NCBI RefSeq assembly: GCF_017811175.1
Contig: NZ_JACWIJ010000002.1
Location: forward strand, 744,001-808,000
Reading direction: 5' to 3'
Length of the DNA: 64,000 nt
Origin: Melaminivora jejuensis
GTDB lineage: Bacteria; Pseudomonadota; Gammaproteobacteria; Burkholderiales; Burkholderiaceae_C
Part shown: positions 55,576 through 63,202 of the stretch, piece after piece
Layout of the letters: each line of letters opens with the position of its first letter
Position numbering within the stretch: the first letter of the stretch is position 1
Translations under genes and position numbers: made by a program
The notes under the pieces: model-generated
What the model saw: the letters and a program-made list of their open reading frames with translations, nothing else
Databases searched by the model: none
Told to the model about the DNA's origin: nothing

Positions 55576-56755
55576 CTCCGATCTTGACGAACTCGCTGCG
55601 GAGCTTGCCGAGTTCGCACCGCCTGAGAAGAATGCCGGACGGCCGGCCAGTGAGGAGCGCGTCATCGCGGGCTTCGAGGAAATCCAGCGCTTCACCGAAA
55701 AGCACGGCCGTGCGCCGCAGCACGGTGAAGACCGCGACATATTCGAGCGCCTTTACGCCGTGCGTCTGGACCGTTTGCGCGGGATCCCGGACTGCCGTGC
55801 CCTGCTAGAGCCGCTGGACCATCAGAGCTTGCTTGCCGGGGCGCCTACCGTTGCCGCTTCGGCAGATGAAGCCATCGACATCGACGACCTGGCCGCCGAG
55901 CTGGCGGGCGTAGCCGACGCGGACGACATCACGGTCCTACGTCATGTCCGCACCAGCGCCGACAAGCGTGCCGCTGAGGAGATCGCGGATCGCAAGCCCT
56001 GCGAGGACTTCGAGACCTTTCGACCCTTGTTCGAGCGCGTGCAAGCGGAGGTCAAAACCGGCATGCGCCAGTCCCAGCCCATCGAAGCAGGCCGCCGCGC
56101 GATTGAAGCCGGGGACTTTTTCGTTCTCGATGGCATCACGCTCTACGTTGCCGAGGTCGGCGAGCCGCTGAAAACTACCGCCGGGGAGGTAGACCGCCGC
56201 CTACGCCTCATCTTTTCCAACGGTACCGAAAGCAATCTGCTGCTACGCTCGCTCCAGCGAGCGTTCTACAACGACCCCGCCGCGCGGCGGCTGGCCTCGC
56301 CCGAGAGTGGGCAACTCTCCTTCGGCGGCGAGCTTGAGGCCGACGATGTCGAAAGCGGCACGATCTACGTCCTGCGCTCCCTCTCCGATCATCCCTACGT
56401 CGCGCAGCACCGCGACATCATTCACAAAGTAGGCGTGACCGGCGGGCGGGTGGAGACGCGCATCGCCAATGCTGAGCACCAGTCCACCTACTTGTTGGCG
56501 AAGGTCGAAGTGGTGGCGACCTATAAGCTCGCGGGCATCAACCGCACTCGGATGGAAAGGCTATTCCACAGGCTGTTTGCACCCGCGCGATTGGACATCA
56601 CCATCAACGACCGCTTCGGTCACCCTGTGCAGCCCGAGGAATGGTTTCTCGTTCCGCTGTTCGCGATCGACGAGGCCGTTGCACGCATCAAGGATGGCAG
56701 CATCACCGGGTATGTCTACGATCCCAAAGCTGCAAAGCTTGTGACGGTGAGGTAG
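55568..56755 (+). CDS. GIY-YIG nuclease family protein
   Basis: 395 residues from the ATG at 55568, inside the helicase stop. The C-terminal T5orf172-like GIY-YIG domain (about 262-360) has GTIYVLRSL, HKVGVTGG with the second Tyr replaced by Val, an Arg in VETRIANAE and a Glu-bearing NRTRMERLFHRLF. The N-terminal part carries a KHGRAPQHGEDRDIFERLYAVRLDRLR module and two copies of a short acidic motif, DLDELAAELAEF (5-16) and DIDDLAAELAGV (104-115). Likely the cutting subunit of the operon. Activity is inferred; the altered second GIY-YIG tyrosine is common in this branch. Confidence 0.8.
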   Translation: MSNSDLDELAAELAEFAPPEKNAGRPASEERVIAGFEEIQRFTEKHGRAPQHGEDRDIFERLYAVRLDRLRGIPDCRALLEPLDHQSLLAGAPTVAASADEAIDIDDLAAELAGVADADDITVLRHVRTSADKRAAEEIADRKPCEDFETFRPLFERVQAEVKTGMRQSQPIEAGRRAIEAGDFFVLDGITLYVAEVGEPLKTTAGEVDRRLRLIFSNGTESNLLLRSLQRAFYNDPAARRLASPESGQLSFGGELEADDVESGTIYVLRSLSDHPYVAQHRDIIHKVGVTGGRVETRIANAEHQSTYLLAKVEVVATYKLAGINRTRMERLFHRLFAPARLDITINDRFGHPVQPEEWFLVPLFAIDEAVARIKDGSITGYVYDPKAAKLVTVR

Positions 56756-56814
56756 TCCAGGAAAATAGGCGTATTGATCAGTATTGTGACGCTGAGTCAA
56801 CGAGGATTCGAATA

Positions 56815-58974
56815 ATGGCAGATCGATTGAATATTACGCGCGGTGTAAACAAAAAGCCTGTCGCGACAGACGCTTTAGAGCAAAGTTTCGACACCTTGCA
56901 TGAAATGCAGGGTGAGGTTTTTACGGGCTATCCATTGATCGCCACCCCTGATGGCAAGTATTCGATAGATGCCACCTTGGTGAGCCCTTCCAAGGGAATT
57001 GTATTATTTGACCTGATCGAAGGGGCGGACGTTGGGGTATATGCGGAACGTCAGGACGATTTGGCAAATAAGATCGAAGCACGACTGAAATTGCACCGTG
57101 AATTGGTCAAAGGGCGTTTGTTGCAAGTGCCGCTTTCGGTTCTGTCATTTGCCCCAGGTGTTGCCAATGTCGAGGCTGTGGCGGTAGATGGCTATCCCAT
57201 CGTCAATGAGCAGGGTCTTGCTGCTGCGCTAGATGAGATTAATTGGCCAGATGGTAGTGATGAGCTTTACCGGATGACGCTATCGGCGATCGAGAGCCTA
57301 AGCAGCATTCGGAAGAGCCGCTCGAAACGAGAAGTTCATCGCGAAGACTCGCGTGGTGCCAAGCTCAAGCGCCTTGAAGACTCAATTGCGACGCTCGATC
57401 ATCGTCAAAACAAGGCTGTTATTGAGACAGTGGATGGTGTTCAACGTATCCGGGGGCTCGCTGGCTCAGGCAAGACCATCGTGTTGGCACTCAAGGCCGC
57501 CTATTTACATACACAGCACCCAGACTGGCGTATTGCCGTAACTTTCCATACTCGTTCACTCAAAGGTCAGTTCCGCCGCTTGATCAACAATTTTTGTATT
57601 GAGCAGAGCGGTGAAGAGCCAGATTGGACGAAAATTCGAGTTATCAATGCTTGGGGGGCGCCGGGAGGCGATGCTAGAGATGGCATCTATTACGAGTATT
57701 GCCGAGCAACTGGAACTGAGTTTTTTGATTTCAAGAGCGCATCATACAAATTCGGAGGAAGTGAGAAGGCTTTTGATGGAGCTTGCCAAGCTGCATTGGT
57801 GAATTCTTCGGAAACAGCTCACCTCTACGACGTCATTCTTGCAGATGAAGCGCAGGATTTTGCGCCGAGCTTCCTGAAGCTCTGCTATTCCATGCTGAAG
57901 CCACCCAAGCGGCTGGTTTATGCTTACGACGAACTTCAGAATCTCTCGGGAATTTCGCTTCCGCCGCCGGAGGAAATATTCGGCAATGATGAGCATGGGA
58001 ACCCATTAGTGTCGTTCGGTAACGACCGTAGGCGAGATGTGATTTTGCAGAAATGCTATCGAAACTCGCGTCCGGTCTTAGTGTCCGCCCACGGATTGGG
58101 ATTCGGTATTTATCGTGATGCTCCACAGGGCGCAGAGACCGGATTAGTTCAGATGTTCGATTATCCCGCGCTGTGGGAGGAGATTGGCTACAAGGTTCAG
58201 AGCGGGCAATTGATGAAGGGCCAGCAGCTCGTTCTGGAGCGCACGACGGAAACCAGCCCCAGGTTTCTAGAAGAACATTCGAGTCTTGATGATCTTGTCC
58301 AATTCATCAAATTCGATAATGAAACGCAGCAAAACGCATGGCTTGTTCAACAAATTCAATCAAACTTGAGCGAAGATGAGCTTCGTCATGATGACATCAT
58401 CGTGATCCACTCCGATCCACGGACTGCTCGTGGCGTTACTGGCCCTATTAGAAGGCAGCTTTTTGAGGTGGGAGTTCAGACACATTTGGCTGGTGTTGAT
58501 ACTGATGCAGATGTGTTTTTCCGCACCGATACCCCCTCTGTGACATTCACGGGAATCTACCGTGCCAAGGGCAATGAAGCGGGCATGGTCTACGTCATCA
58601 ACGCTCAGAACTGTAATGGTAATGGTACAGGCCTTGCCAGTTTGCGTAACCGCCTTTTCACGGCCATCACTCGAAGTAAGGCTTGGGTTCGCATCATAGG
58701 TTATGGCCCTCAGATGCAGGGGCTAATCGACGAATTTTCCGCCTTAAAGCAGCGTGGTTTCGTCTTGGATTTTCGTTATCCCGACGATGCTTTGCTTGGC
58801 AAGCTGCGCATTGTTCATCGTGATTTGTCTCCACAAGAGCGGCAGCGTCTTGAGCGAAGGAAGAGCCAACTCGCCGATCTTTTGGGTGATCTGGAGAGCG
58901 GTGAACTACATCCGGAAGACCTCGATGAGGCGACCCGCGAGAAAATCAAAAAGTTCCTTGGGGGAAATGAGTGA
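56815..58974 (+). CDS. SF1 (UvrD/DUF2075-type) helicase with a NERD-like N-terminus
   Basis: 719 residues from the ATG at 56815. N-terminus (EMQGEVFTGYPLIATPDGKYSIDATLVSPSKGIVLFDLIEG) resembles a NERD nuclease domain, but the expected ExK is replaced. Then Walker A GLAGSGKTIVLALKAA (about 214-230), Walker B ILADEAQDF (343-349), and motif VI-like LFTAITRSKAWVRI. Clearly AT-richer than its neighbours and 59 bases after the GIY-YIG gene, so it may be an independently acquired unit. Overlaps the next gene by TGATG. Confidence 0.82.
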   Translation: MADRLNITRGVNKKPVATDALEQSFDTLHEMQGEVFTGYPLIATPDGKYSIDATLVSPSKGIVLFDLIEGADVGVYAERQDDLANKIEARLKLHRELVKGRLLQVPLSVLSFAPGVANVEAVAVDGYPIVNEQGLAAALDEINWPDGSDELYRMTLSAIESLSSIRKSRSKREVHREDSRGAKLKRLEDSIATLDHRQNKAVIETVDGVQRIRGLAGSGKTIVLALKAAYLHTQHPDWRIAVTFHTRSLKGQFRRLINNFCIEQSGEEPDWTKIRVINAWGAPGGDARDGIYYEYCRATGTEFFDFKSASYKFGGSEKAFDGACQAALVNSSETAHLYDVILADEAQDFAPSFLKLCYSMLKPPKRLVYAYDELQNLSGISLPPPEEIFGNDEHGNPLVSFGNDRRRDVILQKCYRNSRPVLVSAHGLGFGIYRDAPQGAETGLVQMFDYPALWEEIGYKVQSGQLMKGQQLVLERTTETSPRFLEEHSSLDDLVQFIKFDNETQQNAWLVQQIQSNLSEDELRHDDIIVIHSDPRTARGVTGPIRRQLFEVGVQTHLAGVDTDADVFFRTDTPSVTFTGIYRAKGNEAGMVYVINAQNCNGNGTGLASLRNRLFTAITRSKAWVRIIGYGPQMQGLIDEFSALKQRGFVLDFRYPDDALLGKLRIVHRDLSPQERQRLERRKSQLADLLGDLESGELHPEDLDEATREKIKKFLGGNE

Positions 58975-59642
58975 TGGACGTGACTCCAATAAGTATCAAA
59001 GAAGATATCGATGGACTGATTTCTGAATTGATCGGTAAAGGAGTTTGTGACGACTCAAATTTCTCTGCGATTCGAACATTTGGCAGCAAGGCGGACGTCA
59101 CCTTCAGCGGCTCCGAACATGTTTCCATTGCGCTGGGCGATATCGAATACGACGAGATTTATCGCGAACTGGCTGACAAGCGCTCATATAACATGAGGCT
59201 TGTCGACGGCGCATTGCTCCAGATGATGTACCGCGTCGAGGGTGATCAGCTGCTACAGCACAGGCTTGCCTTCTACCCTTCGCCAAGCCTGTTGCAATTT
59301 CAAGATGATCCGGACGCCTATATGCGAGACGAGCTGTTTATCGAGATCGTTCAGCGCAGGATCGTTCCATTCCCCATGCGTTTTGATTTTGATGCGCGGG
59401 AGGGTGTTTACATCGATGTTGCTCATCCTAAGAGCCATCTTACATTGGGTGATGTAAAGGGCTGCCGTATTCCTTTGTCGGCACCGCTGACGCCTCGGTG
59501 GTTCGTTGAGTTTGTCTTGCGAAATTTCTACCAAACGGACACGCATGATTTCATCGGTGGGTTACCCCAACACAAAATAAAATTCCCTATGTCCATCACG
59601 AGAAATGAGGTGGGTCTCATGCATATGGTAATTCCATACTAA
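58974..59642 (+). CDS. DUF2290 domain-containing protein
   Basis: 222 residues. Start at the ATG at 58974, within TGATG of the helicase stop; a GTG at 58971 is an alternative. Family outline: LISELIGKGVCDDSNFSAIRTFG, YDEIYRELADKRSYNMRLVDGALLQMMYRVEGDQLLQHRLAFYPSP, IVPFPMRFDFD, HPKSHLTLGDVKGCRIPLSAPLTPRWFVEFVLRNFY. DUF2290 proteins have no known function; the TGATG coupling implies the two products work together. Confidence 0.8.
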   Translation: MDVTPISIKEDIDGLISELIGKGVCDDSNFSAIRTFGSKADVTFSGSEHVSIALGDIEYDEIYRELADKRSYNMRLVDGALLQMMYRVEGDQLLQHRLAFYPSPSLLQFQDDPDAYMRDELFIEIVQRRIVPFPMRFDFDAREGVYIDVAHPKSHLTLGDVKGCRIPLSAPLTPRWFVEFVLRNFYQTDTHDFIGGLPQHKIKFPMSITRNEVGLMHMVIPY

Positions 59643-59691
59643 AAAAGAGTGTGATGGCCGCTTGCCAGGATGAACGCTAAGAGGAAAGAGC

Positions 59692-59892
59692 ATGAAGAAG
59701 CTGCACCAGCACGACCAGGCCGATCCATGTTTCATCACCGATGGCCCGCCGTCCAATGACCTGCCGATCCCTCCGCACCGGACCATGAACCTGCCGCAAA
59801 TCTTGGCGAGCCTCAACGATGAAGCGTTGGCGAGGTGGCCCGGTGACCTAGCCGACGCCGAGCGGGAGAAACGGCGCAAGGCTGGAGGTTGA
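59692..59892 (+). CDS. small hypothetical protein at the island's right end
   Basis: 66 residues with a good GAGGAAAG ribosome site before the ATG. Begins MKKLHQHDQADPCFITDGPP; Pro- and charge-rich, with a helical C-terminus (LPQILASLNDEALARWPGDLADAEREKRR). No family recognised. It is the last gene of the island, 118 bases before attR. Too little to assign a role. Confidence 0.55.
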   Translation: MKKLHQHDQADPCFITDGPPSNDLPIPPHRTMNLPQILASLNDEALARWPGDLADAEREKRRKAGG

Positions 59893-59933
59893 ACGCCATC
59901 CGACGGTGCTAGTTCAACTTCTCTTGGCGTTGC

Positions 59934-59999
59934 ATGGTACTTTTCATGGCATCATGCGGTGAAGTGTATGTAACATGTTGCTATGAAATGGTATTTTTC
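59934..59999. repeat. short direct repeats next to attR
   Basis: ATGGTACTTTTC at 59934-59945 and ATGGTATTTTTC at 59988-59999, 11 of 12 identical, both followed by (C)AT. They are 54 bases apart and the second ends 11 bases before attR. Such repeats next to an attachment site can be arm-type binding sites for an integrase. The region 59893-60065 has no gene. Confidence 0.4.
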
Positions 60000-60010
60000 C
60001 ATCAAAGATA

Positions 60011-60025
60011 ATCGAGTGGGAGTGA
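60011..60025. other. attR: right attachment site of the island
   Basis: ATCGAGTGGGAGTGA, a second exact copy of the guaA 3' end. GC content returns to host level immediately after it, and the next sequence was presumably downstream of guaA before integration. Confidence 0.8.
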
Positions 60026-60065
60026 TCTGGCACGCCGCCGACACATTGATTGAGAGGTGAATGCC

Positions 60066-60731
60066 ATGCAATTGCTGTCCCTCCTGCCTCACCTGCCCCG
60101 GTGGGGTCTGTTGCTGGCCGCAGTGCTTGCGGCGGGCTGCGCTGGTCGCCAGCCCCTGGTGCCGCAGGTACGCAGCGCAGCCGCCAGCGATGGCAGCACC
60201 GTGGTGGCGGTGGCCCCCGAGCCGCTGGTCTGCCAGGTTGGCCCGCGCTGCCCGCTACTGAGCGCCTCCTGGGCCAGCGCCCATCCGGGGCAGGCGGCGC
60301 TGACCGTCGCCCTGCCGGGCGCCCGCGCGGCGGTGAGCGGGGCAGACATCCACATCGGCGGCTCGCAGGTGCTGCGCCTGCGCCTGCCCGTGCCGCCAGC
60401 CGCGCCGGTGGCATCCGGTGCCGTGCCAGCAGCTGTGGCCCCGGCCCCGGCAGATACCGCCCTGGGGCCTGCCAGCCGCTTCGATGTGCCGCTGCGCCTG
60501 ATCGATCAGCTGGCCCATGCCACGCGCTCGTGGATGCGTGTGCATCTGGCCGATGGCTCCAGCGTGGACGAGCACATCCACAGCGGCGAGCAGCGCAGCC
60601 GCGCCTCCGAGGCGATGGCGCATTTCCTGGCCGCCGTGCAGGCCGCAGGCGGGCAGGGCGCCGGGTTGGACGGGCCGCGCGGCGGGCTGTTCGACCGCCT
60701 GGGCGTGCGTGAGTCGGGCGCGGCCAGATAG
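60066..60731 (+). CDS. hypothetical lipoprotein
   Basis: 221 residues; ATG at 60066 follows GAGG with 8-base spacing (GTG at 60057 is also in frame). Lipobox LAAGC with Cys25, so it is an envelope lipoprotein. The mature part is Ala/Pro/Val-rich with a segment RFDVPLRLIDQLAHATRSWMRVHLADGSSVDEHIHSGEQRSRASEAMAHFL; no family recognised. It is the first host gene after the island. Confidence 0.7.
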   Translation: MQLLSLLPHLPRWGLLLAAVLAAGCAGRQPLVPQVRSAAASDGSTVVAVAPEPLVCQVGPRCPLLSASWASAHPGQAALTVALPGARAAVSGADIHIGGSQVLRLRLPVPPAAPVASGAVPAAVAPAPADTALGPASRFDVPLRLIDQLAHATRSWMRVHLADGSSVDEHIHSGEQRSRASEAMAHFLAAVQAAGGQGAGLDGPRGGLFDRLGVRESGAAR

Positions 60732-60764
60732 TCCGGCAGACCTGGCGCAGCAGGTCAGGATTTT

Positions 60765-60814
60765 GAGCCTTTTCGGCCTCAAAGCCTTGCCCAGCAAGCG
60801 GTGATAGCTATGAT
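60765..60814. repeat. AGCGCTTG-family repeat, single copy
   Basis: GAGCCTTTTCGGCCTCAAAG flank, then TTGCCCAGCAAGCGGTGATAGCTATGAT. Slightly degenerate (GCGGTG where most copies have GCGCTG). Lies between the convergent lipoprotein and tlpA-like genes. Confidence 0.65.
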
Positions 60815-60867
60815 TGTTGAAGTGCTTCCAGGGTCTGGGGCCACATCAGACATGCCAGACACGCCCA

Positions 60868-61682
60868 TCACTGCAGCAGCTCCAGGTGCTGCGCCAGCGT
60901 GGCCGCCGACAGCTCGCCGCTGCGCAGCGCCACCAGCTCACCCGCCGCGTTGAAGAACAGCGTGGTCGGCAGCGCCCGCTGGCCCAGCAGGCGGCCCAGC
61001 TGCCCATCCTGGTCGAGCAGCACATCGGCAGCCGGCAATTGCTGCGCGGCGGCGTAGCGCAGCACGGTCTCGGGCGCCTCGCCCTGGTTGATCCACAGAA
61101 AGCGCACCTGCGCATGGGCCGTGCGTGCCTGCCGCAGCACCGGCATTTCGCGCCGGCAGGGCGGGCACCAGCTGGCCCACAGATTGATGACCACCGGCTG
61201 GCCCTGCAGCGCGGGCAGGTGGACGCTGCGCGCATCCAGCGCCACGCCCTGCCAGGCGGGCAGGGCCACCGGCTGCGAGGGCTGGGCCAGTTGCAGCGCC
61301 AGCGTGCCGGCCAGCCACAGCCCGGCACCGGCAGCCGCCCCAGGGTTGCCGGACGCCGCCAGGGATTGCGGCGCAGCCACAGAACCAGCAGATACCCGCC
61401 AGCGGCCAGCAGCCCCCAGCTGGCCGACCAGCCGCCGTCGCGGATGTCCAGCGCCGCCCAGGGCGCGCTGGCGTATTCGCGCCAGTAGCTGGCGACGAAG
61501 GCCAGGCGCGAGCCGGCCAGCGCCACCAGCGCCAGCGCCCAGGCGTGCGGCCCCGGCGGCAGGCCGGTGCGCCGTGCGCTGCGGTCATGCAGCGTGCTGG
61601 CGGCCAGCCAGGCGGCGCCGGCCAGCAGCACCGTCCAGGACAGCACCAGGGGGCCGAGGTTCAGGGTCTGGGCGGGCAGCAT
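60868..61682 (-). pseudogene. TlpA-like membrane thioredoxin, interrupted by an apparent -1 frameshift
   Basis: From the ATG at 61682 one frame gives a membrane N-terminus (LGPLVLSWTVLLAGAAWLAAS ... GLLAAGGYLLVLWLRRNP). The homologous continuation LAASGNPGAAAGAGLWLAGTLALQL and a thioredoxin domain with WASWCPPCRREMPVL then lie in another frame ending at 60868. Adding one C to the CCC that encodes the Pro of LRRNP (near 61370) fuses both into a 271-residue protein. The intact form would be an inner-membrane protein with a periplasmic thiol-disulfide reductase domain. The second frame alone has an ATG at 61380 (170 residues), which would still make a complete thioredoxin domain. Confidence 0.72.
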
Positions 61683-61723
61683 GGCAGGGGCGTGGAGGCG
61701 GTGGTTGAGGGTTTTCGGGGCGA

Positions 61724-63202
61724 TCAGTCTGCCGCTGTCGCCGGCAGCGGCCAGCGCAGGCAGGCGCGCAGGCCGGGCTGGGCGGGCGCCAGGTGCAGCG
61801 TGCCGCCGCCGCTTTCGGCAATGCGCCGGGCGATGGTCAGGCCCAGGCCGCTGCCGGCGCTGCTGCTGGCGCCCTTGCGCCAAAAGCGCTGGCTGGCGCT
61901 TTCGCAATCCTGCGCGCTCATGCCGGGGCCGTGGTCGCGGATGCATACCTGCACCGTGGCCGGCGTCCAGGGCGCCGCTGGCGGGTGCAGCTCCAGGCGG
62001 CATTCGATGGGCGCATCGCCCTGGTGGTGGCGCAGGGCGTTGTCCAGCAGGTTGCCGATGGCGCTGGTCAGCAGGGCGTCGGGCACCGGCAGGCACACGC
62101 CTGACCAGGCCGGGGTGTCGGCGGGCTGGCAATGCACCTGCAGGGCGGTGGCGCTGCCCCCCTCGTGCTGGGCGCGCTGGCGCGACTGCTGCACGGCCAG
62201 CTCGAAGGCCTGCACGATGGCGCTGCCGCAGGTGCTGCTGGGGCTGGCGCCGTCCTGGCCTTCGAGCCGTGCCAACTGCAGCAATTGCTCCAGCGTGCCG
62301 TGCATGTGGGCGATGCCCTGCAGCGCGGCATCCAGTGCCTGGCCGGCGACGGCGCTGCGCCCCGGCGTGGCCAGCGCCATCTGCGCCACCTGCACCTGCG
62401 TCTTGATGGCCGTGAGCGGCGTGCGCAGCTCGTGGGCCGCGTCCGCCGTCCAGCGCCGCTCGTGCGCCAGCGCCGCGCCGGTGCGCGCCAGCAGGGCGTT
62501 GAGGCTGGTCACCAGCGGGCTGAGTTCATGCGTGTCCTGGCCGCTGTGGATGGGCTCCAGCGCCGTGGGCGCGCGCGTTGCCAGCTCGCGGCGCAGGCGC
62601 TCCAGCGGGCGCAGGCCCAGCGTCGCCACCCACCACACCAGCAGCCAGACCACGGCCAGCGCCAAAGCAAAAGGCAGGGCCAGGGCCAGCACGGCGGCGC
62701 GCACCAGTTGCTCGCGCTGCGCCAGCGGGTCGGACGTGGCCACGCGCAACTCGCCCTCGGCCAGCACATAGGTGCGCCAGGCCTTGCCGCCCTTGGTGAT
62801 CTGCTTGAAGCCGGGCGCGCCCAGGGTGGACTGGGGCGGTGCGCCGCCGGTGCGCGCCAGCGCCAGCACCTCGACTTCGCTGCGCGCCAGGCTGACCTCG
62901 CAGGCCACGCCGTCACGGCCAATCACCGAATGCACCTGCTCTTGCACGTCCTGCTGCTGCGCCTGGGCAGAGTCCGCTGCTGCCGGCTCCGGCGGCATGG
63001 CCGGCTGCAGTTGCTGCACGATGCTGGCCACCATGCGCGCCGAGGCCATCAGCCGCTCGTCCAGCATGGCGTTGATCTCCTCGTCCAGGCTGTTGATGCG
63101 CCAGGCCGCCACGCTGCCCCACAGCAGGCTGCTGGCCAGCGCCAGGCCCAGCACCAGGCGCAGGCGCAGGCTTTTCAGGCGCGCGGGCAGCTCGGCGTTC
63201 AT
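61724..63202 (-). CDS. two-component sensor histidine kinase (QseC/TctE type)
   Basis: 492 residues from the ATG at 63202, overlapping the regulator stop by ATGA. A first membrane helix near residues 12-34, a periplasmic sensor loop of about 130 residues, a second helix (VLALALPFALALAVVWLLVWWV), HAMP-like linker, and a kinase core with phospho-acceptor His257 in DAAHELRTPLTAIKTQ, N box AIGNLLDNALRHH, G1 IRDHGPGMS and G2 SAGSGLGLTIARRIAESGG. The signal is unknown. Inner membrane; partner is the adjacent regulator. Confidence 0.9.
   Translation of the reverse strand: MNAELPARLKSLRLRLVLGLALASSLLWGSVAAWRINSLDEEINAMLDERLMASARMVASIVQQLQPAMPPEPAAADSAQAQQQDVQEQVHSVIGRDGVACEVSLARSEVEVLALARTGGAPPQSTLGAPGFKQITKGGKAWRTYVLAEGELRVATSDPLAQREQLVRAAVLALALPFALALAVVWLLVWWVATLGLRPLERLRRELATRAPTALEPIHSGQDTHELSPLVTSLNALLARTGAALAHERRWTADAAHELRTPLTAIKTQVQVAQMALATPGRSAVAGQALDAALQGIAHMHGTLEQLLQLARLEGQDGASPSSTCGSAIVQAFELAVQQSRQRAQHEGGSATALQVHCQPADTPAWSGVCLPVPDALLTSAIGNLLDNALRHHQGDAPIECRLELHPPAAPWTPATVQVCIRDHGPGMSAQDCESASQRFWRKGASSSAGSGLGLTIARRIAESGGGTLHLAPAQPGLRACLRWPLPATAAD

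Larger units (their letters stand above)
49244..60010. mobile_element. genomic island integrated at the guaA 3' end (defence-type cargo, no integrase)
   Basis: About 10.8 kb between two copies of a 15-bp guaA-derived direct repeat. Base composition drops clearly below that of the flanks, most strongly from about 52 kb to 59.9 kb. Content in order: IS5-family element, HTH regulator, adenine methyltransferase, DEAD/DEAH helicase, GIY-YIG nuclease, SF1 helicase, DUF2290 protein, small ORF. No tyrosine recombinase, relaxase or phage structural gene was found. The 155 bases between guaA and the IS, and the 172 bases between the IS and the HTH gene, hold no gene I recognise; they may be remains of an integrase region. 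Confidence 0.75.

Noticed and set aside
60026..60731. Lipoprotein gene as part of the island
   Set aside because: It lies beyond attR and has host-like GC content.
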